From positions 1 to 20,210 of IMG/VR virus record IMGVR_UViG_3300035196_000084: a stretch of DNA of 20,210 nucleotides; one strand, written 5' to 3'. Positions 1-6,552 of the stretch are shown here, piece after piece (the first letter of the stretch is position 1; the number at the start of each line of letters is the position of its first letter). Position numbers and translations under genes: made by a program. This DNA is from a virus. The notes beneath the pieces are model-generated. The model did not search any database. It was not told the origin of the DNA and saw nothing but the letters and a program-made list of their open reading frames with translations.

Positions 1-884
1 AAAGGAACGTCTTTAATATTGATTATCTCAAACCATTCTTTTTTCCATTCGCCTCCTTCATCTGGTGCTGGTCTCTGTTGGTACTGTCCTGCGAACGTGT
101 ACTGATTTGCTTGTCTTATAGATTCAAGTTCTTTAAACGTGTGTTTCTGCTCCCATAGCGGCTCGTTCTTTTCATTCAATGCTGGTAAACATAAATGCTC
201 CCACTCTTCACCAGAGCCACCGTCTAAAAGATACCCGCTTAAATCATCCTCATGTAACCGCTGCATAATTAAAATGATAGGTGTATCTCTACTGTTCACC
301 CTTGACCGTATTGTATTATTATAACGTTCGTTTACTGATTTCCTTTTTATCTCACTAAAAGCATCATCTGGTTTTAACGGATCATCAATTATAATAGCAC
401 CACCAAACCCTCCTAATGTTGTAGAGCCTGCTCCAAATCCTGTAATTGCACCTCCAGAAGATGTAGCGTAAACACCACCTCCATCATCGTTAAACCATTT
501 ACTTTTACTTTGTGCGTCCTTCTTTAGATTCATACTCCAAAGGTTCTGATAAGCATCTGAATTAATATACTCTTTTGTTTGACTGGAATTATCTAAGGCT
601 AAAGAATCAGAATAAGATAGGTGTATAAATTTAGATGAAGGGGTTTTGGCAAGACACCATGCTATGAACATTTTAATGGCTAGCTCTGTCTTTCCATATC
701 TTGGAGGTATGTTTACTATCAGTCGTTTTATTTCACCGTTGTAAACACGCTCTAATGTACTGGCTATTTGTTCTAAGTGTTGTGAGGGTATAAACTTTCT
801 ATTGTGGTTTTCTTTATACATGTACCTAGCAAACAATAATAAGTTATCTTCTAAAGGAACTCTAATTGCATCTTTTGCGGTCAT
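1..884 (-). CDS. terL: Terminase large subunit, N-terminal ATPase part (3' end outside window)
   Basis: This is the motor of the DNA packaging machine. It hydrolyses ATP to pump phage DNA through the portal and cuts the concatemer with a C-terminal nuclease. The frame is open from ATG at 884 to the window edge, giving 294 residues without interruption. Seen directly: Walker A PPRYGKTE at about residues 60-67, Walker B IIIDD at about 164-168, and the coupling region IMQRLHEDDLSG at about 207-218. Related proteins run to roughly 400-550 residues, so the RNase H-like nuclease domain is missing because the window ends, not because the gene is broken. The start ATG follows the stop of the small subunit with no gap (TAGATG), so the two subunits are translationally coupled. 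The identification rests on motifs and on the neighbouring small subunit. Confidence 0.95.
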   Translation of the reverse strand, partial: MTAKDAIRVPLEDNLLLFARYMYKENHNRKFIPSQHLEQIASTLERVYNGEIKRLIVNIPPRYGKTELAIKMFIAWCLAKTPSSKFIHLSYSDSLALDNSSQTKEYINSDAYQNLWSMNLKKDAQSKSKWFNDDGGGVYATSSGGAITGFGAGSTTLGGFGGAIIIDDPLKPDDAFSEIKRKSVNERYNNTIRSRVNSRDTPIILIMQRLHEDDLSGYLLDGGSGEEWEHLCLPALNEKNEPLWEQKHTFKELESIRQANQYTFAGQYQQRPAPDEGGEWKKEWFEIINIKDVP

Positions 885-1172
885 CTAATAATCTTTAAAA
901 AACTTATCTTTGATTGATTGTAATTCTTTTTGGGTGATTTGTTTCTCCTCTATATTGATGTTGGTGTTCTCAATTTGTTGCTTAGGCTTACCGTAGAGAT
1001 ACTCAAAGAATAATTTAACCGCCCATCCTTGACCATCTTGCAAAGAGTCTTTAAGAGCCTTGTATGCTGCTGGTGCTAATGGAGATAGTTTCTCTATTAG
1101 TTTGTGTTCGTCAGCCTTAGAAGGTCTCCCTCCGTTTGTCTTATGTCCTCCGTTATTTTTTCTCCCATCCAT
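885..1172 (-). CDS. terS: Putative terminase small subunit
   Basis: A 95-residue protein directly upstream of the large terminase gene. Its basic, glycine-rich N-terminus (GRKNNGGHKTNGGRPSKADE) leads into a helical segment of a kind often annotated as terminase small subunit in Bacteroidota phages. Small subunits recognise the packaging site and regulate the large subunit. A second segment (about residues 45-65, WAVKLFFEYLYGKPKQ) resembles the end of the DNA-binding helical region in such proteins. The identification is partly by position. No catalytic residues are expected. A different small DNA-binding protein is possible but less likely. Confidence 0.8.
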   Translation of the reverse strand: MDGRKNNGGHKTNGGRPSKADEHKLIEKLSPLAPAAYKALKDSLQDGQGWAVKLFFEYLYGKPKQQIENTNINIEEKQITQKELQSIKDKFFKDY

Positions 1173-1192
1173 AATTAATATAAATTAATTAA

Positions 1193-1315
1193 TTAATTCC
1201 AATTTTCTTTATAAAATACAAACTCATAATAAACATTACTATGGTCTGTAAGCATCATCTGCATTTCTCCTATCCCACTATCTAATAATATATCTAAGTG
1301 ATCCTCGTTAAACAT
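1193..1315 (-). CDS. Small hypothetical protein, 40 aa
   Basis: ATG at 1315, TAA at 1193-1195. The product begins MFNEDHLDILLDSGIGEMQM and is acidic, with an aromatic-rich end (YYEFVFYKENWN). It starts one base after the stop of the 36-aa membrane ORF upstream (TAAAATG), which fits operon coupling. No family is recognised. Support comes from tight packing between neighbours and a plausible soluble composition. It lies in the block of small genes just before the terminase. Confidence 0.55.
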   Translation of the reverse strand: MFNEDHLDILLDSGIGEMQMMLTDHSNVYYEFVFYKENWN

Positions 1316-1316
1316 T

Positions 1317-1427
1317 TTAAAAAAACATAAGATAAAGTGATAAAGCCGTTCCCATTAAAAGAAACACTTCTACTACTTCTGGATTAAATAACATAAATTC
1401 TTTTATCTTTTCAAATATACGATTCAT
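1317..1427 (-). CDS. Small single-pass membrane protein, 36 aa
   Basis: ATG at 1427, TAA at 1317-1319. The N-terminus is basic and amphipathic (MNRIFEKIKEFM), followed by a hydrophobic segment at about residues 13-36 (VVEVFLLMGTALSLYLMFF) long enough to span the membrane once. It overlaps the end of the upstream 127-aa gene by 17 bp and is followed one base later by the next small gene. The function is unknown. Its size and position fit one of the many tiny membrane proteins of phage accessory blocks. Confidence 0.5.
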   Translation of the reverse strand: MNRIFEKIKEFMLFNPEVVEVFLLMGTALSLYLMFF

Positions 1428-1794
1428 AAACAGTATCTAAAGAGTTTGATATGTATATTCTTTTTTGTCCTGAGTCTTTACAATTATCACAAAGATCAGA
1501 CATCTTATACTGTATTGCGAACACCTTAGCATATAAGTCTATTATCAATTGTATATCTTCTAGCTCCCATTTGTTAATTTGTCTTCTGCTTCTGTATTTC
1601 TTATAAGATTCTATATCTTTGTCGTCTAAACATCTTACGGCTTTCCTCTTGTAATTAACTAAATCGTTTAGATATGTCTTTCGTGCTTTACACCCGCAAT
1701 CTTTAGGTAATACTTTCTTTAGAATCTTCTGTACTGGTTTTAATACTTTCTCTATTGTATCGCCTAAACCCTCTGATTTCTTTTTACTGCTCAT
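1411..1794 (-). CDS. Conserved phage hypothetical protein with cysteine motifs
   Basis: A 127-residue protein. The N-terminus carries GLGDTIEKVLKPVQKILKKV, an amphipathic helix, then CGC at about residues 33-35 followed by a basic helix. A CDNC pair lies near residue 102, so two cysteine pairs could bind a metal. I recall similar GLGDTIEK...CGC...LN proteins as a recurring unnamed family in Bacteroidota phages, usually near the terminase genes. No enzymatic motif is visible. It overlaps the upstream 49-aa gene by 11 bp. A zinc-stabilised DNA-binding or packaging-associated role is possible but is inference only. Confidence 0.75.
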   Translation of the reverse strand: MSSKKKSEGLGDTIEKVLKPVQKILKKVLPKDCGCKARKTYLNDLVNYKRKAVRCLDDKDIESYKKYRSRRQINKWELEDIQLIIDLYAKVFAIQYKMSDLCDNCKDSGQKRIYISNSLDTVYESYI

Positions 1795-1933
1795 CTTTAA
1801 AGTCTTTTAGTAGTTGGCTTGTTGTCTTTACTGCAAATGAATTTTCCCAATAGTAAACCCCGTTCTTAATATCGTATAGATTGTAATGGTTTTCCCCAAC
1901 CCACTCTGTAAATTTAAGCTGTCCGTTTTCCAT
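1784..1933 (-). CDS. Small hypothetical protein, 49 aa
   Basis: ATG at 1933, TAA at 1784-1786. It contains KFTEWVGENHYNLYDIKNGV, YYWEN and a C-terminal helix SQLLKDFKDE. This layout (FxEW near the start, a tryptophan-containing strand, and a closing helix) is common among tiny proteins beside phage terminase genes in Bacteroidota. It overlaps the sigma-like gene upstream by 20 bp and the 127-aa gene downstream by 11 bp, which supports expression in the same operon. The function is unknown. Confidence 0.6.
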   Translation of the reverse strand: MENGQLKFTEWVGENHYNLYDIKNGVYYWENSFAVKTTSQLLKDFKDEQ

Positions 1934-2453
1934 TCTTCTTTTCTTTATAATCTTCTCCTAGTATTTTCTTCTTTGCTTTGTTTGTATGTCTACGTACAAA
2001 TTGATAGTTTATATTAAACTCCCTTTCAATCTGTCTAAGTGATTTGTCGTAAGAATGGATAAGTAATTGCTGCTCCCACCATTTTAGTTTATTCGCCATG
2101 TTTAATATTCTTAAATCTTTATCATCAAAATCATTCTCTAAAGGAGGCTCTACTAATATAGTATTTTCTAAAGTTCCCTGTTTATCGTTATCATCAATTC
2201 GCTCCGTACTATAAACATAATCAAAACTTAAATCCTTTATCTTCTTACAATGATCTCTAAATAAATTGTAAATAACCCATCCAACATAGTTCTCTGTTAG
2301 TTTCTCTGGCTCTACGTTGTAGTTATAGATGCGTAGATACATAAGGTTGGTTAGTTCATCTGCTAAGTCTTTACACTTACAGATGTTAAAGGCTGTTTGC
2401 CTCCAAAGTTTATCTTTCTTAGATAGTTCTTCTAACAGTGGGATATAAAATAT
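1914..2453 (-). CDS. Sigma-70-like transcription regulator; start uncertain (ATA proposed, first ATG at 2342)
   Basis: A small sigma-like protein, probably directing or tuning late transcription, since it stands first in the terminase operon. The C-terminal part carries a helix-turn-helix typical of sigma region 4: LKWWEQQLL, then SLRQIEREFNINYQFVRRHT, then a basic tail. The only canonical start, ATG 2342, gives 142 residues. The frame stays open upstream to a stop at 2469-2471, and those 37 extra codons encode PLLEELSKKDKLWRQTAFNI followed by CKCKDLADELTNL. That runs smoothly into MYLRIYNYN and resembles sigma region 2 (W-R-x-x-A...LA-D-E/D-L...MYLxIY). No ATG, GTG or TTG exists in this extension. 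ATA at 2451-2453 is my best guess for the start, with CTG at 2436-2438 as an alternative. A rho-independent terminator ends four bases before the ATA, an unusual arrangement. Confidence 0.7.
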   Translation of the reverse strand: MFYIPLLEELSKKDKLWRQTAFNICKCKDLADELTNLMYLRIYNYNVEPEKLTENYVGWVIYNLFRDHCKKIKDLSFDYVYSTERIDDNDKQGTLENTILVEPPLENDFDDKDLRILNMANKLKWWEQQLLIHSYDKSLRQIEREFNINYQFVRRHTNKAKKKILGEDYKEKKNGKRTA

Positions 2454-2457
2454 ATTT

Positions 2458-2494
2458 AAAAAAAGCGGCTAGGAAACCTTACAAACCTAACCGC
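2458..2494 (-). terminator. Rho-independent terminator ending the early operon
   Basis: On the minus strand, the arms GCGGTTAGG and CCTAGCCGC pair over nine positions with one G-U, around a 12-nt loop, and are followed by seven T. It separates the early/middle genes from the sigma-terminase operon. The terminase genes must therefore be read from a promoter hidden here or by readthrough or antitermination. Confidence 0.85.
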
Positions 2495-2622
2495 CAAACC
2501 TTAACCAATACTAAACCAATTATAAAATGATATTCTTAAAATGCTAATATACAACATTTATTTTGTTTTTAAACTATACATTTATCACTTATTTTGTTTA
2601 CGTGTCATACGCTTTTCAACTA

Positions 2623-2665
2623 CTGATAAAATTCATTTCTGAAGAGGAAACGACATTTTTATCAG
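2623..2665. repeat. Nine-bp perfect inverted repeat between operons
   Basis: CTGATAAAA at 2623-2631 and TTTTATCAG at 2657-2665 are perfect inverted copies, 25 nt apart. They lie just after the 84-aa gene in a gap with no convincing ORF (2495-2673). There is no T-run directly after the stem. This could be an operator, an mRNA 3' stem or a transcript-stabilising hairpin. The remainder of the gap shows no promoter that I can support. Confidence 0.5.
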
Positions 2666-2673
2666 AATGTTAA

Positions 2674-2928
2674 TTAAAGGCTTAGTATATCTTCAATCTT
2701 ATGTAGAAACTTTATTTTCTCGCTACGGTAAGGCGTGTTTGTTTTTCCAATCTTAGGGTTCTCCTCTTGCTTTATGTCGCTTCTTACCCAGTTCAAAAGG
2801 TCTTTTATTTTCTTATCCTTTAACTGTTCGCTTTGCCCTACAGCATCAGGTATAGTTAATTTTCTCTCTAGTTCGTTTATGTATAGTTGTGCCTTGTATG
2901 GTAATTTATGTATTTCTTCTCTTGTCAT
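2674..2928 (-). CDS. Hypothetical protein, 84 aa
   Basis: A helical, charged protein, MTREEIHKLP at the start, with a segment LNWVRSDIKQEENPKIGKTN in the middle and a C-terminal helix FLHKIEDILSL. No family is recognised. It is the last gene before the terminator at 2458-2494. Its start overlaps the stop of the upstream membrane gene as ATGA, so it is likely co-translated with it. Confidence 0.6.
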   Translation of the reverse strand: MTREEIHKLPYKAQLYINELERKLTIPDAVGQSEQLKDKKIKDLLNWVRSDIKQEENPKIGKTNTPYRSEKIKFLHKIEDILSL

Positions 2929-3122
2929 AATTTATTTATTTTAAAACTAACCTTTTCCATCCTTCTGATCCATCTAATTAAGAGTGCCCCTCCTATTATA
3001 AAACTACATGGTATTCCTACTATGTACAAATATGCTACTGGACTTGTGTACAATATAAATACTGTTGGAGTGATTATACATACCGCCAAACATAATATTA
3101 TTGTTATTATTTTCGTGTTCAT
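2925..3122 (-). CDS. Small two-TM membrane protein, 65 aa
   Basis: Two hydrophobic segments, at about residues 4-26 (IITIILCLAVCIITPTVFIL) and 30-50 (YLYIVGIPCSFIIGGALLI), are followed by a basic tail (RWIRRMEKVSFK). Under the positive-inside rule the tail would be cytoplasmic, giving a hairpin topology. No family is recognised. The gene is translationally coupled to the 84-aa gene (ATGA). A second holin or a superinfection-exclusion protein would fit, but nothing specific supports either. Confidence 0.6.
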   Translation of the reverse strand: MNTKIITIILCLAVCIITPTVFILYTSPVAYLYIVGIPCSFIIGGALLIRWIRRMEKVSFKINKL

Positions 3123-3149
3123 AATGTTAAATTTTTACTTTTAGTTCTG

Positions 3150-3251
3150 TTAATATCCGTTTTGTATCCCTTTATACCCAATTCTTTGGGCTATAAAAAC
3201 TACTAATATAGCCCATAAATTATTAATTACTGCTGTGTTAAAATTATTAAT
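3150..3251 (-). CDS. Possible small membrane ORF without a canonical start
   Basis: Between the metallophosphoesterase and the two-TM gene the minus strand has a frame, bounded by stops, encoding up to 37 residues. It contains the membrane-like segment NNLWAILVVFIAQRIGYKGI. There is no ATG, GTG or TTG in frame; ATT at 3249-3251 would be the start. An 8-bp perfect inverted repeat (GGGCTATA/TATAGCCC, 3188-3195 and 3207-3214) lies inside it. In AT-rich DNA a hydrophobic frame can arise by chance, so this is tentative. The rest of 3123-3339 is non-coding as far as I can see. Confidence 0.25.
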   Translation of the reverse strand: MNNFNTAVINNLWAILVVFIAQRIGYKGIQNGY

Positions 3252-3303
3252 GCTAGTATTAACTCACATTAACTGTGTTTTTGTACGTTATTGTGTACAT
3301 TTA

Positions 3304-3341
3304 CCCTCGTTCAATAGTCAAGGGTAATGGTTGCCCTCGTT
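3304..3341. repeat. Octamer direct repeat CCCTCGTT beside an inverted repeat
   Basis: CCCTCGTT occurs at 3304-3311 and 3334-3341, 30 bp apart, right after the metallophosphoesterase stop. TTACCCT (3301-3307) and AGGGTAA (3321-3327) also form a 7-bp inverted repeat. The layout could be a regulator-binding site or an imperfect terminator lacking a T-run. Confidence 0.35.
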
Positions 3342-4380
3342 AATTAAAGATATGTGTTAGTCTTGCTACTTGTCCATGTTCTTTATGGTGTATAAAAGCC
3401 TCTACTGCTTCAACTACTCCCGTATATCCGTTTCTATGATGCCATGAATCTGATGTACTTGGACTTCTTAAACTCTCTACGGTGCAGCCAATCAAATCTT
3501 TTGCTGTCTTGTGGTGTACGTGGTGAGTGTAAAAGTATCTATTGATACACTTAGTCCAATGTTTACTTTCGTGAGCCATTAACGCCCCCAAATCGTTTGT
3601 CTTCGCTCCATCTCCGTGCGTAGTACCTATTAAGTTATTACCATACTTAAAATATTTCCTATGTGCTATTGAAATGTCAAACGTAATGTTTGGATTACTT
3701 CTAAAATGCGCCTCTATTACTTGTGCTAACATAAACCCACTCATATAATCGTGGTTACTTGGGTTGAATGTAAAATGTACATCAGCAATAGGTATCAACA
3801 TTTCTAATACATCTACATAAAGGTTCTTAGCGGTTATGAAATTCTCGTACCACATACCATCTGTATCTTGTGGAGTTCCAGAAGTGGTAACTCTTTTTGG
3901 CGTGTCTATGTGAAGTATGTCATTACCACCTATGAAGTTAATCTTATCTATATTAAACCCGCTGGACTTATCTAAAACACCTTGCACTCCTTCCAATACT
4001 CTCTTAACTGCTACCTGTTGGTTGTAGTCTTTGCCTGTTTCTAACCTTGAACATAGTTTACCTATGTGAATATCAGCAGGATCAAGAACCATTAAATGGC
4101 TGTCTTTTGTTTTAGTTCTCTTAATTGTAGGATACTTTGGAGAATACTGTGATAAGTCTTCTATTAGTTTTTTAATAAAAGCATCCCGTTTAGCGGTTTG
4201 AAAGTTTGGGTTTTTAATAAATAGACTGTCTTTCTTCGACTTTAACCAGCCGTGTTTAACATCGTCTATGTTTACATCTTGACCTTCAGCTGCATCTTTT
4301 AAGCCTCTGTAGTCTTTAATCATTTTTACTTCATCCTCCTTCAATCTAAATCTGTTCTTGCCTGTTTGCTTTTTGTTCAT
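3340..4380 (-). CDS. Calcineurin-like metallophosphoesterase
   Basis: A 346-residue protein with the ordered signature of the metallophosphoesterase superfamily: DxH (D103-I-H105 in DPADIHIGKL), GGND at about 151-154 (the G-D-x-x-D equivalent), NHD at about 209-211, a lone histidine in THGDG at about 255, and HxH in THHVHH at about 286-290. Together these form a two-metal site. The nearest general analogues are SbcD/Mre11-type nucleases, and phage copies are often linked to DNA metabolism. A basic N-terminal region of about 95 residues precedes the catalytic domain and may bind DNA or a partner. The gene sits in the replication block and starts by ATGA overlap with the 75-aa gene upstream. 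The fold is well supported; nuclease activity is inference. Confidence 0.8.
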   Translation of the reverse strand: MNKKQTGKNRFRLKEDEVKMIKDYRGLKDAAEGQDVNIDDVKHGWLKSKKDSLFIKNPNFQTAKRDAFIKKLIEDLSQYSPKYPTIKRTKTKDSHLMVLDPADIHIGKLCSRLETGKDYNQQVAVKRVLEGVQGVLDKSSGFNIDKINFIGGNDILHIDTPKRVTTSGTPQDTDGMWYENFITAKNLYVDVLEMLIPIADVHFTFNPSNHDYMSGFMLAQVIEAHFRSNPNITFDISIAHRKYFKYGNNLIGTTHGDGAKTNDLGALMAHESKHWTKCINRYFYTHHVHHKTAKDLIGCTVESLRSPSTSDSWHHRNGYTGVVEAVEAFIHHKEHGQVARLTHIFN

Positions 4381-4604
4381 CCTAATCTAATTTTTAAAAG
4401 TTCAATTAATGTATGCTCGATTTTTATAGTCATTATCTGACCGTTTAGTATAATATTCATTTCATCACTATCTACGGTTAAATCTAAATCTTCATCGTAG
4501 TACGCTGGTATAATCCAAAAGCCGTGTATCTTATTGTCATCAATATAAGAATCTACCCATACTTCTGAACCATCATTTGCCATTGTAAAAACTTTAACTA
4601 TCAT
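4377..4604 (-). CDS. Hypothetical protein, 75 aa
   Basis: A small, probably beta-rich acidic protein (DGSEVWVDSYIDDNKIHGFW, then DLDLTVDSDEMNIILNGQIM) ending with a helix, IEHTLIELLKIRL. No family is recognised. Its end overlaps the metallophosphoesterase start as ATGA, so the two are probably expressed together. Confidence 0.6.
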   Translation of the reverse strand: MIVKVFTMANDGSEVWVDSYIDDNKIHGFWIIPAYYDEDLDLTVDSDEMNIILNGQIMTIKIEHTLIELLKIRLG

Positions 4605-4609
4605 ATCTT

Positions 4610-4798
4610 TTAATTTTCATCTTCAAATATTTTTTGCGTAAAGTTAATCTCTTTATCTAACTCAGTGACTAACAGCCTTGCGGTGCGTTCGTCTAGCTTG
4701 ATAACCGTTTCACCCCTGTAGTCTCCAAAACTTAAATGGTACATTGGGTAATACTTACTCTTTGTTTCTACTTTCTCTACTGTTACATCTGTTTTCAT
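4610..4798 (-). CDS. Hypothetical protein, 62 aa
   Basis: A short protein with a strand-rich N-terminus (MKTDVTVEKVETKSKYYPMY) and a C-terminal helix (DERTARLLVTELDKEINFTQ). No family is recognised. It lies between the ATPase and the 75-aa gene with 5-15 bp gaps, as expected for an early operon member. Confidence 0.6.
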   Translation of the reverse strand: MKTDVTVEKVETKSKYYPMYHLSFGDYRGETVIKLDERTARLLVTELDKEINFTQKIFEDEN

Positions 4799-4813
4799 CT
4801 GGTTTGTATTTAA

Positions 4814-5650
4814 TTAATATAATGATTGTGTTAATTCGTTTGTTCGTGGTAATCCATCGCCTCCAATTGAAAATTCAAAGTCATCTATTGGAAAGCCTCT
4901 AGTGTATGCGAATTTAACAGACGTTGCTTCTTGTCCGTATTCTAATACACAAACAGTTTCCGCTTTTTTCATTACCGCAGAACCTAAATGCCCTGTTGGT
5001 CGGTTTGATCCGAAATTAGTATGTAAAATCCCAGTAAGATGACATTGGCTAACGTCCGTCCAACTCATTAATCTTTGCACCATTTCATTACATTGTGTTA
5101 AGTCGTTCACATCTGAAACTAAATCAGCGAAGCCATCGATACTCACAAGCCCTATGTTAGACTTAAACTCACTTTCCATAATACACCACTCTATGAATTC
5201 TAAACGCTCTCTAAACGTGTATTTACGCAAAGAGAATGGTTTATAGAAATTAGCATTACCTCCGACTAAATCACAAACTCTTTTAAATACTCTTTGCGAA
5301 TGATAAGCCGACTGCTCTGTATCAAAATCTAAAACAAAACCCTCGCCCACTCTGTGACTTCTAAAGTCTGGTGCGTATGTGTTTGTCTTACCTCCGATGT
5401 ATGCAGCCATTACAAGAGACTTTAAGAATGATTTCCGAGCCTTTGACGCTCCAACAATACAACTAAAGTTACCATACGTTCCAAATGCGTTAGGGATTGA
5501 ATCTCCTTTGTACTCATGTGAGCCAATACTAACCGCTACAGGAGGGTGTAATAATTTTTCATTTACATCTACGAAAGCATCTAGTTTCATTTTATTGAAA
5601 TCTATACCGTCAGAAAGGTTTTCTAGGTTGTCAAGGTTTATTTGTTCCAT
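4814..5650 (-). CDS. RecA/DnaB-fold ATPase (AAA_25/RepA-like), probable replication helicase or recombinase loader
   Basis: A 278-residue P-loop ATPase. The Walker A is VGASKARKSF at about residues 66-75 (K73, S74). A VLDFDTEQ strand near 107-113 and a Walker B-like LVSIDGFADL at about 168-177 (D172) follow. A sensor region HTNFGSNRPTGHLGS then ends the core. This order matches the RecA-like family that includes plasmid RepA helicases and phage single-domain helicases or Sak4-like recombinases. The likely role is to unwind or load on DNA during phage replication or recombination. There is no primase or zinc domain, so any primase must come from elsewhere. The start overlaps the upstream 149-aa gene by 13 bp. 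Confidence 0.8.
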   Translation of the reverse strand: MEQINLDNLENLSDGIDFNKMKLDAFVDVNEKLLHPPVAVSIGSHEYKGDSIPNAFGTYGNFSCIVGASKARKSFLKSLVMAAYIGGKTNTYAPDFRSHRVGEGFVLDFDTEQSAYHSQRVFKRVCDLVGGNANFYKPFSLRKYTFRERLEFIEWCIMESEFKSNIGLVSIDGFADLVSDVNDLTQCNEMVQRLMSWTDVSQCHLTGILHTNFGSNRPTGHLGSAVMKKAETVCVLEYGQEATSVKFAYTRGFPIDDFEFSIGGDGLPRTNELTQSLY

Positions 5651-6087
5651 ACTATTGATTTTTTAAATTCATTGATTAAGTCGGTTAGTAGTTTGTTAAA
5701 GTCCGTAAAGTTAGCATTTTTTAAAGTATCATTCTTAATCATATTTTCTAACTCATGAGATTTCAACACACTAAGCACCTCCAGCTTCTTTTGTTTTGAT
5801 CCGTTTGCTATGTCAAATTCAACACCAGAACACATTTCCTGTAATGGTATTGGCGAACCATCATAAACCTCTGACTGCATTAACCACTCTTTTATATTTG
5901 CGTATAGTAATGTTTCTATTACATCGGTAAAGTATTTATTTTTAAGCATTGTTTCGAAACAGTTAACCGTATTTATTAAAGTGTTTATAGTTTTAGCATC
6001 TTTAACTTTCTCTTTAGAGAATTGTAATTTATACGTTAAATCATTAATTACTGTCTTTTGGTCTTCTATCGTTTGGTATGGTTTCAT
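5638..6087 (-). CDS. Hypothetical protein, 149 aa, helical
   Basis: A largely helical protein. The N-terminal 40 residues (YQTIEDQKTVINDLTYKLQF) could form a short coiled coil, and the rest contains SPIPLQEMCSGVEFDIANGS and a helical tail. No family is recognised. Its position directly before the RecA-fold ATPase, overlapping it, makes a partner or loader role possible, but this is only contextual. Its start follows the stop of the 110-aa gene with no gap (TAAATG). Confidence 0.6.
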   Translation of the reverse strand: MKPYQTIEDQKTVINDLTYKLQFSKEKVKDAKTINTLINTVNCFETMLKNKYFTDVIETLLYANIKEWLMQSEVYDGSPIPLQEMCSGVEFDIANGSKQKKLEVLSVLKSHELENMIKNDTLKNANFTDFNKLLTDLINEFKKSIVWNK

Positions 6088-6420
6088 TTAATTACTGATA
6101 TTTAAAATAGGTCTATGCGCCACTGTCTCTGTAGTTCTCTCGTTATCTTTGTATTTAGCAACTCCAATATATCCAATTCTTTTTTTATCTAATAATTGTT
6201 CAACTGTTTCATTAGAAAAAAACATATCATCAGCTATTACATTTATCTCAAACCCTGTAAAATCACCTTGTTCATACTCTTCAAAGGGAACTTCTATTAA
6301 ATGATAAGTAAAAATATTATCATGATAACATTGAAAGTATACATCTCTGTCTAAATAACCTTTTAAAAAGTCTTTTAGTTTTTTCAAGTCCACATCCATT
6401 ACTTCGTTTATTTTTGCCAT
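6088..6420 (-). CDS. Hypothetical protein, 110 aa
   Basis: An acidic protein starting MAKINEVMDVDLKKLKDFLK, with a mixed middle (FEEYEQGDFTGFEINVIADD) and a short basic end. No family is recognised. It is the first core gene after the modification island. The 23-bp flanking repeat (6432-6454) ends 11 bp before its ATG, so that repeat probably holds its native leader. Before the island arrived, the gene would have followed the DnaD-like gene (10121-10699) by about 55 bp. Confidence 0.65.
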   Translation of the reverse strand: MAKINEVMDVDLKKLKDFLKGYLDRDVYFQCYHDNIFTYHLIEVPFEEYEQGDFTGFEINVIADDMFFSNETVEQLLDKKRIGYIGVAKYKDNERTTETVAHRPILNISN

Positions 6421-6431
6421 CTTTGTTTAAT

Positions 6432-6454
6432 TTAAAGTTTAATATATCTTAGTT
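6432..6454. repeat. 23-bp direct repeat, left boundary of the modification island
   Basis: Identical over 23 bp to 10072-10094. It contains TTTAATATATCTTAG on the plus strand and sits in the leader of the 110-aa core gene. The second copy follows the DnaD-like core gene on the other side of the island. The pair looks like a target-site duplication or the footprint of recombination. Confidence 0.8.
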
Positions 6455-6460
6455 AATTTG

Positions 6461-6531
6461 TTAAAAGGTGTGTTTAGCCCCCTATATTTCCGTGTATGTT
6501 TACCTTTGATTTTAAAAGGTGTGTTTAGCCC
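6461..6531. repeat. Pair of 20-bp direct repeats at the island's end
   Basis: A 20-bp sequence containing GGTGTGTTTAGCCC occurs at 6461-6480 and 6512-6531, with 31 bp between. The stretch lies between the half attC-like site and the 23-bp boundary repeat. Part of it can also form a small stem (ACCTTT/AAAGGT). It may be debris of a damaged last cassette site. The phrase GGTGTGTTTAGCC resembles the spacer plus GTT box of the site at 8380-8446. Confidence 0.7.
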
Positions 6532-6534
6532 TAC

Positions 6535-6541
6535 GTTACCC
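6535..6541 (-). other. Half attC-like site after the last island gene
   Basis: GGGTAAC on the minus strand, 11 nt after the last methyltransferase stop and in the same context as the full site at 7263-7321 (ATTATTATGGGTAAC in both). The matching stem and GTT box are absent. The distal half was lost or never present. Confidence 0.45.
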
Positions 6542-6552
6542 ATAATAATTTT

